From: Natranaerovirga hydrolytica
Lineage (GTDB): Bacteria; Bacillota; Clostridia; Lachnospirales; DSM-24629
DNA: 64,000 nt
NCBI RefSeq assembly: GCF_004339095.1
Contig: NZ_SMGQ01000017.1
Span: 62,001-126,000, forward strand
Direction of reading: 5' to 3'
This document shows positions 36,283 through 46,040 of this stretch, in pieces; positions within the stretch are counted from its first letter, which is position 1, and each line of letters begins with the position of its first letter. A program made the translations under genes and the position numbers. The notes below the pieces were generated by a model, which did no database searches, was not told the origin of the DNA, and saw nothing but the letters and a program-made list of their open reading frames with translations.

Positions 36283-39200
36283 TTATTGTATGAATGGTCC
36301 TACTATTTCGTAGAAATCATCCCAATTAATGTTACCTCTTTCATCTCTAATCAGTTCAGCAAGATTGTTTAGCTTGTCAATATCTTCTTGAGTGATTGCT
36401 AATTCTTCTCCAGAAGCATTAACTGATTTTTCTCCATCAAATAAATAGTTATTGTCTGCTTCTATATTTTCTGGGTAGGAATCTGCTGATGCATTTTCTG
36501 GATCGTCTTGTACTGAAACCAATCCGTCTACTTGGAAGTCTGTTTCAATATTAGTATAGGTATATAAATATACATTTCTACCATTATTGAAAGATAAACT
36601 ATCTTCTACAATTAAACCTGGATTACTGTTACTTGTAATACCATTTTCAGCTTGTCCAAATGCCACACTGTTTTTAAGAACATGTGGAACATTCACACCT
36701 TCACCACCAAGTTTAAATCCATTTTTACCATTTCCAATTGTTCCATCTGTTAATACACCATTATTGTAAGCAATACTATCAATTATTGTTACTGGTCCTA
36801 TTTCACCATCACCGACTTTTGTGTATAAATCCCAACCGTCATCAATGTTATTGTGTGCTATACAACCTTTGAATACGTTACCATATCCAGAAGTTAATTT
36901 TGCTGCAAAACCATCTGCATTATTTCCAGAAGGGTCACGGTTATCAAATGCAACACTGTTTAAAATAAGATTGTAAGATGGCCAATCTTCTATGTTTGGT
37001 GCATCATCTGTTCTACTGATCTGTAATCCTGTATCACCATTTTCATAGAATCTTGAATTCTCAATAATATTATGGTTACCACCTATTCTAAACCCATGTG
37101 AGTTACCAGATGATCGTGCAAAGTCTACACCTCTAATATACCAGTAATCACCACTTAACAATCCGCCTTCAACTCTTCTATCTGCGTCAATTACAGGATT
37201 TGTACCTGGCTCTGCAAATAAATATTTCATTTGTGTTGGCGTACCATCATTGTACTTTTTAATTTCAAATCGCGTTTCTCTCATGTAATGACCATCCATT
37301 AACATTATTCTTTGACCTGGTCTTACAAAATCAATTGCTGTATCAAGATCAAGAGGATTTTCTCTTGTTCCTTCTCCATCTATTGTTCCTTCTGGTGATA
37401 CATAAATATCTCCATCTTCTACATACGTTCTGTGTTCAACGGTAAAATTCTGTACCATTTTGTCATAATCTGTTAAGAATTGTGTATCATCTGGTAAGAA
37501 TGTTACACTAAAGTTTGTTTTATCCATTGCATCTATTTCTGTTGGTAATACAAACTTTTCATTTGCAGTTACTTCTAAGTCTTGACCGATTACATCGTGA
37601 CCTTGTTTAATAATTGCTATACCATCTACATTAGATTCTAACATAAAGTCAAAATCTGTTTCTGATGTTCTTTCAAGAGAAACGATTTCAAATTCTGGTT
37701 CGATCGCTTCTGCTGGTGGATACACTCTTGGCGCATCTGTTGCAGCCGCTGTTATATCCATTTCAATATTACTTACTTCTATATGGGCTTCTCTTGCTGC
37801 ATAGAATCCAACATATATTTGATCTTCATCTTGTAATGTTAATATGTCTGGCTCAAAGAACATCACTTCTTCGCCATTATTTAATTGACCTACAAATCCA
37901 CTATTTGTTTTAGATAAAGTCAATCTATAATCTTGTTCAGGATAAGTGTTTTCAGTAGCTGGTCTTACTTCTTCAATCATTTTACTGAATCTTCCAGAGT
38001 CTTCAAGGAAATCTGATCCATCTGTTGCAATAACACCTTTTCTAATGAATAGTTGTGTACCATTAGGATCTCTTGTACCACCACTGAATCCACCTACTGC
38101 TGCTAAGTTGCCTGCAAAAACACTTGAATCTAAGTGGGTACCAATTGCATCTCTTGCCATAATACCAAATGACTCTTGTCCATCATGTGGGTCTTTTGCA
38201 TATTCAATTACTTTTACATCTGCTGATACAGTAAAGTTATCTTCATTGGCATCAACTACTGTATAATAATATGAAATACCATCATGGTCACCTGTAATTT
38301 TACCTGCATTACCCTCTGCAAAAAGTTCTATGGTTCCATCTTCTTTAATATTTACTTCATTTTTATCTTCTGAAATAGATTGTCCGAATATAATGCTATT
38401 CCATTCTATTGCCGTTTCTTCTCTTACAGTTACAGGAAGAACCACATTCCCTACACTTGAAGAAATAACGATCTCATAAACACCTGCACTTGAATTATCA
38501 AATGCATCTGTATCTACTGTAAACTCATCTGCATCAAGCAATTCTTTATCTAAATTATCGTACACTGCGGAAATTTCCATTCCTGTTGAGTCGAAGTCTT
38601 CCCCGATTGTATAAGTTGTTTGTGGATACTCTGTCACTTCTATTCCAACTAATTCTCTTGCTTTAACCTCAAGATTAAATGTAGTTGTTAAATCTTTATG
38701 GCTTACTGTTAATGTTTTATTTCCAGCTGTAGCTGTATTTAAATCAGATACCTCAAACTCATCTCTCATAAGTCTTACTTCATTACCATCATCGTACGTA
38801 GCGTATACAACTAGCCCTTCGAGCTCTAACGCGTCGTCTAAGAAATACAACGTCTTTTCTGGCATAGATGTTACTTCTAAATTCGTCAATTCTGCATCTG
38901 ATACATTAACAGTGATTGTTGTTGTTGTCTCAGGTGTTTCTGTTGAAATTACAGTAACTTCTTTTTCTCCTGCACTTTCAAATACATAACCTTCTTCTGC
39001 AACTTCACCTTCAACTGCTATGTTATAATTTTCTTCTGTTATTTCTTCTACTTTGTAACCATCATTATATACAGCTTCTACAACAAATCCTTCTGGATCA
39101 AATGTATCTCCCATATAATAATCTGTTTTTGCTGGATAGTAAATAACATTTAAAGCTGTTGCTGTTAATGGTATAATTTCAAAATCAACTTCTGCTAATT

Positions 39201-40710
39201 GACCATTATGATTTAAGGTTACAGTTGTTGTTCCTACTTCACTACTATCATATCCTGTTACAATAAAATCAGATTCTGATAATTGTGATTGACTACCATC
39301 TGTATATATAGCTGTTACATTAATTCCTGTTAAATCTAATTCTTGTTCTAATAAAAACTCTGTATCCATATTACTTGTATCTACAATAATATCTTCTACC
39401 ACTCTGTTATCTACTTGAATATCAAAGTCAGTAAATTCTACAGTAGCATTTCTAGATACAAAGAAACCTGCAAAGTTCATCATTCCATCAAATTCTTGTA
39501 CGATTTGAGTTTCTCCATCAACTTCTAAGATATACACATCACCTGATTTTTGTAAAGACAATTCATATTCTTCTCCAGGTGCAGGTAATAGTGCGTTTTC
39601 AAATTCATATCCATTTTTTTGTTGGCTATCGCCTTGTTTAAAAAATCCTTTCATTTCTTGATCAATTGCACCTACTGCAATATAATCACTTGTGTGACTG
39701 CCATCACTTATATCATATAATACATCGCCTCTTAGCATAATACCAAAACCAACTTGGTTATTAGCTGTCCAGTCTTCAACTTTTACATTTGTGGTAATTT
39801 CATAGTTTGCACTAGGCGGTACTTCTTTAAAGTAATAAGCAATTCCTTCTGAACTACTTGCTATTTTACCACTATTCTCTGAAACTCTCATTCTTAAAGC
39901 ATTTTCATCTAACTCAGTAATCTCATACTTTTCTTCTGTTACATTACTTTGTCCACCAATATCTCCAAAAAAGCTGTTCTCATAATCCCCAAGTTCAACT
40001 TGTCCTTCAATATTAAGTCTTACATTACTAAATGTCACTGCTGTGTTTCTTGAAACATAAAGCCCAACATAATTTAATGCTTTATCAAACTCATCTAAAA
40101 TTTTTGTTTCTCCATTAACGGTTAATGAGAAAATATCTCCTGATTTTTGAAGAGATAATTCATATTCTTCTCCTGGAGAAGGTAATAATGCATCTTCAAA
40201 TTCGTATCCATTCTTTTGTTGGCTATCTCCTGATTTATAAAAACCTTTCATCTCTTGGTCAATGGCACCAACAGATACATAATCTCCTGTAAAAGAACCA
40301 TCATTAATATGATCTTCCATTACATTGCTTCTAGCCATAATCCCAAATGAAACTTGATTGTTGGCTTCCCAACTATCCACTTGTACGCTAGCGCTTAATT
40401 CAAAGTTAGCATCTTCTGGCAACTCTTGGAAATAATAAGCAATACCTTCTGAATTACTTGCTATTTTACCTCTGTTATTAGATACCCTCATTGTTACTGT
40501 GTTGTCTTCATTTTCTGTGATATCAAAATTCTCACTTGTATAATTAGATTGTCCGCCATTGTCTCCAAAAACTCTAGCTTCCCAATCACTTGACACGTTA
40601 ATCATATCCTCAAACGTGCCTTCCTCTTGTGCAAATGTTGTTAGTGAAAATGAAGAAAACACTAACACAAGAGACATTACTAAACCAAATACTCTCTTAA
40701 TCTTTGACAT
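36283..40710 (-). CDS. Secreted multidomain PL9 pectate lyase
   Basis: 1475 residues. The signal peptide (1-27, cut after TTFA) is followed by two near-duplicate beta-sandwich modules (about 37-236 and 240-435), four Ig-like repeats (about 436-515, 516-607, 608-685, 686-765), and a third diverged sandwich module (about 767-987). A short FnIII-like linker precedes the PL9 beta-helix (about 1100-1400). The calcium site of Pel9A-type enzymes is matched by Asp1266 in NNADGFAAKL and by Asp1290, 1291 and 1294 in NNIDDGWDLY. Lys1333 in GNGKNGFKLGG is the likely base. It would cleave polygalacturonate outside the cell by beta-elimination. No S-layer or sortase anchor is seen; the Ig-like and sandwich modules may hold substrate or wall. 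Confidence 0.92.
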   Translation of the reverse strand: MSKIKRVFGLVMSLVLVFSSFSLTTFAQEEGTFEDMINVSSDWEARVFGDNGGQSNYTSENFDITENEDNTVTMRVSNNRGKIASNSEGIAYYFQELPEDANFELSASVQVDSWEANNQVSFGIMARSNVMEDHINDGSFTGDYVSVGAIDQEMKGFYKSGDSQQKNGYEFEDALLPSPGEEYELSLQKSGDIFSLTVNGETKILDEFDKALNYVGLYVSRNTAVTFSNVRLNIEGQVELGDYENSFFGDIGGQSNVTEEKYEITELDENALRMRVSENSGKIASSSEGIAYYFKEVPPSANYEITTNVKVEDWTANNQVGFGIMLRGDVLYDISDGSHTSDYIAVGAIDQEMKGFFKQGDSQQKNGYEFENALLPAPGEEYELSLQKSGDVYILEVDGETQIVQEFDGMMNFAGFFVSRNATVEFTDFDIQVDNRVVEDIIVDTSNMDTEFLLEQELDLTGINVTAIYTDGSQSQLSESDFIVTGYDSSEVGTTTVTLNHNGQLAEVDFEIIPLTATALNVIYYPAKTDYYMGDTFDPEGFVVEAVYNDGYKVEEITEENYNIAVEGEVAEEGYVFESAGEKEVTVISTETPETTTTITVNVSDAELTNLEVTSMPEKTLYFLDDALELEGLVVYATYDDGNEVRLMRDEFEVSDLNTATAGNKTLTVSHKDLTTTFNLEVKARELVGIEVTEYPQTTYTIGEDFDSTGMEISAVYDNLDKELLDADEFTVDTDAFDNSSAGVYEIVISSSVGNVVLPVTVREETAIEWNSIIFGQSISEDKNEVNIKEDGTIELFAEGNAGKITGDHDGISYYYTVVDANEDNFTVSADVKVIEYAKDPHDGQESFGIMARDAIGTHLDSSVFAGNLAAVGGFSGGTRDPNGTQLFIRKGVIATDGSDFLEDSGRFSKMIEEVRPATENTYPEQDYRLTLSKTNSGFVGQLNNGEEVMFFEPDILTLQDEDQIYVGFYAAREAHIEVSNIEMDITAAATDAPRVYPPAEAIEPEFEIVSLERTSETDFDFMLESNVDGIAIIKQGHDVIGQDLEVTANEKFVLPTEIDAMDKTNFSVTFLPDDTQFLTDYDKMVQNFTVEHRTYVEDGDIYVSPEGTIDGEGTRENPLDLDTAIDFVRPGQRIMLMDGHYMRETRFEIKKYNDGTPTQMKYLFAEPGTNPVIDADRRVEGGLLSGDYWYIRGVDFARSSGNSHGFRIGGNHNIIENSRFYENGDTGLQISRTDDAPNIEDWPSYNLILNSVAFDNRDPSGNNADGFAAKLTSGYGNVFKGCIAHNNIDDGWDLYTKVGDGEIGPVTIIDSIAYNNGVLTDGTIGNGKNGFKLGGEGVNVPHVLKNSVAFGQAENGITSNSNPGLIVEDSLSFNNGRNVYLYTYTNIETDFQVDGLVSVQDDPENASADSYPENIEADNNYLFDGEKSVNASGEELAITQEDIDKLNNLAELIRDERGNINWDDFYEIVGPFIQ

Positions 40711-41094
40711 TTAAAAGCCTCCTCTTTTTATGTTATGTTTAAAACTTATAGTTTTTGTGCAACTTATTAAATAAAAAATAGAGAAACTATAAAGGTTCTC
40801 TTATTGTGCTTATTCATATTATAAAATGACATAAGCTAACAAGTTGCGATAAAACTGTATATAAAAGCTATAGTAGCTTTATAAACACTGTCTTTTTATG
40901 TATTGTTAAAAGGATTATATTTCCATCTAAAGTTAGTATAAAGCAAATTGCAATAAAAATCAAGAATAATAAGCATTTTTTTGTTGTTTTTTTATGAAAC
41001 TAAACATATTTTGCTGTTTTTTACATCTACAAAATATTATTTTTAACAAATATATTTTTCATTTGTTTTTCAATTCAACTATTTGAACAATATA
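40711..41094 (-). promoter_or_regulatory. Long upstream region of the pectate lyase gene
   Basis: An AT-rich gap without a gene. On the minus strand AGAGAA/TTCTCT (40780-40801) is followed by ATTTTTTAT, a small terminator-like hairpin about 70 bases before the start codon that might attenuate transcription. Upstream, at about 40827-40832, there is a TATAAT. A strong AGGAGG lies just before the ATG. No palindrome like the eda operator is present. Confidence 0.4.
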
Positions 41095-41146
41095 AAAAAC
41101 CCCTTATTAGATAATTTAAGTATTTATTTCTAATAAAGGGGTTTTT
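41095..41146 (-). terminator. Terminator of the ClC gene
   Basis: AAAAACCCCTTTATTAG pairs with CTAATAAGGGGTTTTTT on the minus strand, 27 bases beyond the stop codon. T runs lie on both strands. Confidence 0.92.
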
Positions 41147-41172
41147 AGTATTTCATTATTATCTTTTTAGTT

Positions 41173-42459
41173 TCAATGGCCGCCTTCTTGAGCATCATCT
41201 TGACGCAACTTCTGAAGCTCTACAAACTGTCTTTGTTCTGGAGATGTTACACCATATATAACCTTGCTTTGGGCTAGAATATAACCTATAATACTTCCTA
41301 TAGTTGCAGGCACACCTAGCCGCAAACCTACCATTTCTACTAACATTATAGCTGCTGCTATAGGAACATTAGCAACACTCGCTAGACTTGCTGACATACC
41401 AGCAATTACCAAGGACGAAGATAATCCAACATCCCCTACTGCTAAGAGAGCAGATAATCCATTCCCCGCTATGGCTCCAATAAATAATGCTGGAATGACA
41501 AGTCCTGCACTCCCTCCTGATGCAACTGTAAATGATGTGGCAAGAACTTTTCCGATGAACATTAAAACCAATAACTGTATTGGAAATTGCGTATGAATCA
41601 TTTCTTGGATATAATTGGTTCCTGTCCCATATACATTTGGAATATTATAAATAATAATACCTGTTATTATTGCTCCCAAAATAGGTTGTATTGCTTTTGT
41701 TTTATCGGGTAATCGTTCAAATAATTTTTGAACGCCCTTGAAAACACTCATAAATATCAAAGAGAGGATTGCTGCAATAATTGCTGCCAAAATAAAGAAC
41801 GGTACATTATATACATTTGGCAAGTAATTAGGTATATCAAACATTGGTGACGGATCTGCTATCATACTATATGCAACAAATCCCATGGTTGACGAAAGCA
41901 TTGACGGAAATAAATCTCCATAATTCAAAGAGGATTTATATAATATCTCCACTACAAAAATTCCACCACCTAAAGGCGATCTAAACATAGCGCCTATTGC
42001 TCCTGCGGCACCACATATAATTAATGTTCTTTTATCATCTTTACTAAAGGCTCTATTTAGGAATGGTATTTTTAATATTCTATTGGCTACACTACCGCCC
42101 ATTACAAGCATAGGTCCTTCTACACCACCACTACCTTTAAAGCCAATGGTTGCTGCAGTTGCTACCAGTTTAGTAAATAGCGTTCTTATTTTCAAAACAT
42201 CTTTGCCTTCATTAACTTCTTTCAGATAATAATCTGTTCCAAATCCACTAGAGCATTCATCTGCCATATACATTCTAGTTACTATAATACTACCAATAAT
42301 AGGCGCAACCCATAACGGAAATAAATCTCCGATGTTTCCAATAAAATCTATTGATTTTTTGAGCGCAACTGCTGACAAACCACCACCAATTCCCACCAAT
42401 GTAGCTACAATAAGCCACTTAATCATATACCAACTGACATAACCATATATTTTTTTCAT
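41173..42459 (-). CDS. ClC-family chloride channel/antiporter
   Basis: About 428 residues with 10-12 helices. The selectivity motifs are recognisable: GSGGVEGPMLVMGG (with the gating Glu of the EGP motif) and SGGSAGLVIPALFIGA (third motif). No C-terminal CBS or TrkA domain is present. Bacterial homologues exchange Cl- for H+ or export fluoride; a chloride role in salt or acid response is plausible. The ATG at 42459 follows AGGAG by six bases; the upstream in-frame start is poorer. It is monocistronic. Confidence 0.88.
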   Translation of the reverse strand: MKKIYGYVSWYMIKWLIVATLVGIGGGLSAVALKKSIDFIGNIGDLFPLWVAPIIGSIIVTRMYMADECSSGFGTDYYLKEVNEGKDVLKIRTLFTKLVATAATIGFKGSGGVEGPMLVMGGSVANRILKIPFLNRAFSKDDKRTLIICGAAGAIGAMFRSPLGGGIFVVEILYKSSLNYGDLFPSMLSSTMGFVAYSMIADPSPMFDIPNYLPNVYNVPFFILAAIIAAILSLIFMSVFKGVQKLFERLPDKTKAIQPILGAIITGIIIYNIPNVYGTGTNYIQEMIHTQFPIQLLVLMFIGKVLATSFTVASGGSAGLVIPALFIGAIAGNGLSALLAVGDVGLSSSLVIAGMSASLASVANVPIAAAIMLVEMVGLRLGVPATIGSIIGYILAQSKVIYGVTSPEQRQFVELQKLRQDDAQEGGH

Positions 42460-42680
42460 TTTCTTCTCCTGTACAATCACAAAATAATACGCTTTTTATT
42501 ACTCATTTTACAATATTTTTTAACATCTGTCCAAAGTTTTATAGTTGTTCTATGTATTAATTTCAATACATTATTGTTGAAATGCCATGCTATTTTTTAC
42601 CATGCATTCTACTAAATCTATGTACTTGTCCTAATTCTATGGGTTTTTATAAAAAAAATACCCCGAGTATATTATTAAGA

Positions 42681-42732
42681 TGAAAGTCTAATCTGCAAAC
42701 TTGCTGGCAAGGATTTGGAGATTAGACTTTCA
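42681..42732. repeat. Dispersed intergenic repeat, copy 3 (core hairpin only)
   Basis: The best-preserved core: perfect 12-base arms TGAAAGTCTAAT/ATTAGACTTTCA and a perfect inner stem CTTGC/GCAAG. The second hairpin module found in other copies is absent. It lies 44 bases after the aldo/keto reductase stop, in the gap before the ClC gene. The remainder of 42460-42775 shows nothing else. Confidence 0.8.
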
Positions 42733-42775
42733 TTGACAGGTTAATGTACCTAAACCACTTTAACAGTTTGCTCAA

Positions 42776-43627
42776 TTAAAAATTAGTTTTATCAGGATCG
42801 TGAGTTTTTCCACAACAACCTGTTAAATTAGCTATTAAATCCACATCTTCTTGGCTTAATTTAAAATCAAATACTCGTGCATTTTCTTCAATTCTAGATT
42901 TGTGCACTGACTTTGGAAGAGGCAGATACTCGTTTTCTAAACACCAACGCACACAAATTTGTGCAATGGTTTTGTTATATTTTTGAGCCAGCGCTTTCAT
43001 TTCTTCTACTTCAAAAACCTTTCCAGTCCCTAATGGGCTATATGCTTCCAATAAAATATTATTTTTTCTACAATATTCTACTGTTTCTGGTTGTGTTTCT
43101 CCTGGACATAATTTTATTTGATTAACCATTGGTACAATTTTTGCTGTTTTTAATAACGCATCTATATGATGTGGTCTGAAATTACTAATACCGATTGATT
43201 TTATTCTTCCTGCTTCATATAATTCTTCAAAAGCTTTCCACGTGCCTGCATTGGCTTCTTCCCAATGGTCTCTAAATTTAATTGGGTTGGGCCAATGAAT
43301 CAAGTATAAATCTAAACACTCTAAATCCAAGCGCTTCATTGTTTCTTCAAATGCTGCTAATGTGGATTCATATCCATGTTCTGGATTTTGCAACTTGCTG
43401 GTAACAAATATTTCTTCCCTTTTAATACCACTTTCTTTTATTCCTTTGCCAATACTTTCTTCATTGCCATACGCTGCTGCTGTATCAATGTGCCTATAGC
43501 CTAATTCAAGTGCGTCCTTTACTGACTGGACTGCCGTTTTTCCATCTGGTGTCTGCCAAGTACCAAAACCAATACAAGGAATTTTCACCCCGTTGTGCAA
43601 TGTAAACGTATCTGTTAATGAATTCAT
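42776..43627 (-). CDS. Aldo/keto reductase
   Basis: 283 residues, a TIM-barrel NADPH-dependent carbonyl reductase near the 2,5-diketogluconate reductase/YvgN group. The family signatures are GYRHIDTAAAYGNEESIG (catalytic Asp, Tyr), the Lys in TSKLQNPEH, His in LIHWPNP, and LPKSVHKSRIEENARVF for NADPH binding. The substrate is unknown; detoxifying aldehydes such as methylglyoxal is common. It is monocistronic with GGAGG before the ATG. Confidence 0.92.
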   Translation of the reverse strand: MNSLTDTFTLHNGVKIPCIGFGTWQTPDGKTAVQSVKDALELGYRHIDTAAAYGNEESIGKGIKESGIKREEIFVTSKLQNPEHGYESTLAAFEETMKRLDLECLDLYLIHWPNPIKFRDHWEEANAGTWKAFEELYEAGRIKSIGISNFRPHHIDALLKTAKIVPMVNQIKLCPGETQPETVEYCRKNNILLEAYSPLGTGKVFEVEEMKALAQKYNKTIAQICVRWCLENEYLPLPKSVHKSRIEENARVFDFKLSQEDVDLIANLTGCCGKTHDPDKTNF

Positions 43628-43714
43628 AAAAATCCTCCTTCAAATTTAGGGTCTTCAGACTTTATTGATCTAAAGGTTAAATATGATTGTTTAATTTAAC
43701 TGTCCGTTTTCGAA

Positions 43715-44074
43715 TTATAAATGCTCTACAAACTGTATTTTAACACCATTAGGATCTTTTATAAAAAAGAATTTTATTTGTGGAGTAGGCTGTATAGGGC
43801 CAGCTTCAACTTTTATACCTTTTTTATTAACAAAATCAATTTTATCTTCAACTGACTTCACTTCAAATCCTAAAGAAATGTTATTACCAACTTGAACACC
43901 CTTATTTTCCGTATTATAAACCAGTTCAATTTTTGTTTCTCCATCTCCTAAAAATATAATCTCACCATTAGGTATAGAAAGCCTTTTGTTTACTGAAATC
44001 CCTACAATTTCTTCATAAAACTTTACAGATTCTTCTAAATTAGAAACTGTAATCGTGCACCAACAAAATTTCAT
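43715..44074 (-). CDS. VOC-superfamily (glyoxalase-like) protein
   Basis: 119 residues, a vicinal-oxygen-chelate fold of two beta-alpha-beta-beta-beta units (TITVSNLEESVKFYEEIVGI, then FFFIKDPNGVKIQFVEHL). Metal ligands of glyoxalase I are only partly suggested (Glu in KIELVYN and QFVEHL), so function is open: glyoxalase, resistance protein or other. The frame runs further upstream, but the ATG at 44074 follows AGGAG and matches the domain start; the extension would overlap the intergenic space next to the ABC gene. Confidence 0.8.
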   Translation of the reverse strand: MKFCWCTITVSNLEESVKFYEEIVGISVNKRLSIPNGEIIFLGDGETKIELVYNTENKGVQVGNNISLGFEVKSVEDKIDFVNKKGIKVEAGPIQPTPQIKFFFIKDPNGVKIQFVEHL

Positions 44075-44144
44075 AGTACCACTCCTAACTATTGTCTTTC
44101 TTATACTTATTATAACATGACGGTCTGTTGTCTCAAGGCTAATC

Positions 44145-46037
44145 TTAAGAAAGCTCAAACATTCCTGAAGCCAACTGATAATATCTTCCTTTTTGTTCAA
44201 TCAATTCTTCATGATTGCCTCGCTCAATAATTTCTCCATGTTCTAGCACCATAATAGCGTCTGAATTTCGAATGGTAGATAATCTATGTGCTATGATAAA
44301 AGCTGTTCTTCCTTCCATTAAACGGTTCATGCCTTTTTGAATTAAGCGTTCTGTTCTGGTATCTATAGAAGATGTTGCTTCATCAAGAATGAGAACCGGC
44401 GGATTCGCTACAGCAGCTCTTGCAATAGATAAAAGTTGTCTTTGACCTTGTGATAAATTATGACCATCTGAAGTAAGAACTGTATCATAACCTTGTGGCA
44501 AATGTTTAATAAAGGTATGAGCGTTGGCTAATTTTGCAGCAGCAATCACTTCTTCATCTGTAGCATCTAACTTACCATATCTAATATTATCCATAACCGT
44601 ACCGGTAAACAAATGGGTATCTTGCAACACCATTGATAAAGAACGTCTTAAATCGGATTTTTTAATTTTATTAATATTAATACCGTCATATCGTATCTTG
44701 CCTTCTGGAACATCGTAAAAACGATTAATCAAGTTGGTAATTGTTGTTTTCCCTGCACCAGTTGACCCTACTAAAGCAATTTTCTGACCGGGTTTTGCAT
44801 AGAGGGAAATGCCTTTTAAAACAGGTTCATCTTCGTCATAACCAAAAACAACTTGATCAAACACAATATCGCCTTTCACTTGTGTATAGGATACTGTGCC
44901 ATCTTTATGAGGATGTTTCCACGCCCAAACGCCTGTGCGTTCTTTTACTTCAATTATTTCACCATTATCTAAGATTTTTGCATTGACTAATGTCACATAA
45001 CCTGTATCTTCTTCTGGTTTTTCATCTAATACTTTAAATATTCTCTCAGCCCCTGCCAATGCAGTCAATACAACATTAAGCTGTTGAGAAATTTGAGATA
45101 TGGGTTGTGAAAATGTTCTTGTAAATTGTAAAAAAGCAACGACAACGCCTAAGCTCAGTCTACCTGTAAGAACCATTGCACCACCTGCTATTGCTGTAAC
45201 ACCGTAATTGACATAGGACATATTATTGAGTATAGGCATTAAAATATTTGCAAAACCATTTGCACTAGTAGCTGCTTCACATAAACTGTCATTGAGTTTT
45301 TTAAAATTTGCTTTTGCTTGGTCTTCATAAGAAAAAACCTTTACGACTTTTTGTCCTTCAATCATTTCTTCTATATATCCATTAACAGCACCTAATTCTT
45401 GTTGTTGCTTAACAAAAAAGCTAGCGCTTTTTCCACCTACTACTTTAACCGTTCGTAGCATAATGAAAATCATTAATATGACAATTAAAGTCAGTTCCCA
45501 ACTAAAGTATACCATCATTACGAAAACCCCTGTTATGGTTATAATCGCAGAAATAAAATTGGCTACGCTATTAGAAAGCATCTGACGCAGCGTATCAATG
45601 TCATTGGTATACAAACTCATTAAATCTCCATGTGTGTGAGTGTCAAAGTATTTTATTGGCAAAGACTGCATTTTAGAAAACAACTGGACCCTTATATTAT
45701 ATAGGGTTTTTGTAGATACCCTTAACATCACTCTACTAAATACATATGTTGAAATGGCACCTATCAAGAAAACCGCTGCCATAAAGATTATAATCCTTAT
45801 AAACCCCATCATTAAAGTGGAATCATATTCATTAAGCATGGGTGTCAAATAATTATCTGTAATCACTTTCAAAAAGGATATACCGATAACTTGTGCAAGT
45901 GCACTGAGTACAATACAAATAAAAACGACGATTAGGCTGAGTTTATATTCACTGAGATAGGCTAAAATTCTTTTTATGGTTTTGAGTGCATCATTTGGTT
46001 TTCGAGTAACTTTTGACTTTATCGACATTTTTGACAT
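44145..46037 (-). CDS. ABC exporter half, catalytic-site subunit
   Basis: 630 residues: six membrane helices (about 35-330) and a C-terminal ATPase. Walker A is GSTGAGKTT, the signature LSQGQRQLLSIARAA, Walker B with catalytic Glu VLILDEATSSID, and H-loop IAHRLSTI. A 40-residue insert before the ATPase (about 355-390) is typical of TM288/BmrD-like subunits. It lies four bases after its partner gene and forms a heterodimer with it. MarR upstream suggests export of drugs or toxic metabolites. Confidence 0.9.
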   Translation of the reverse strand: MSKMSIKSKVTRKPNDALKTIKRILAYLSEYKLSLIVVFICIVLSALAQVIGISFLKVITDNYLTPMLNEYDSTLMMGFIRIIIFMAAVFLIGAISTYVFSRVMLRVSTKTLYNIRVQLFSKMQSLPIKYFDTHTHGDLMSLYTNDIDTLRQMLSNSVANFISAIITITGVFVMMVYFSWELTLIVILMIFIMLRTVKVVGGKSASFFVKQQQELGAVNGYIEEMIEGQKVVKVFSYEDQAKANFKKLNDSLCEAATSANGFANILMPILNNMSYVNYGVTAIAGGAMVLTGRLSLGVVVAFLQFTRTFSQPISQISQQLNVVLTALAGAERIFKVLDEKPEEDTGYVTLVNAKILDNGEIIEVKERTGVWAWKHPHKDGTVSYTQVKGDIVFDQVVFGYDEDEPVLKGISLYAKPGQKIALVGSTGAGKTTITNLINRFYDVPEGKIRYDGININKIKKSDLRRSLSMVLQDTHLFTGTVMDNIRYGKLDATDEEVIAAAKLANAHTFIKHLPQGYDTVLTSDGHNLSQGQRQLLSIARAAVANPPVLILDEATSSIDTRTERLIQKGMNRLMEGRTAFIIAHRLSTIRNSDAIMVLEHGEIIERGNHEELIEQKGRYYQLASGMFELS

Positions 46038-46040
46038 ATG

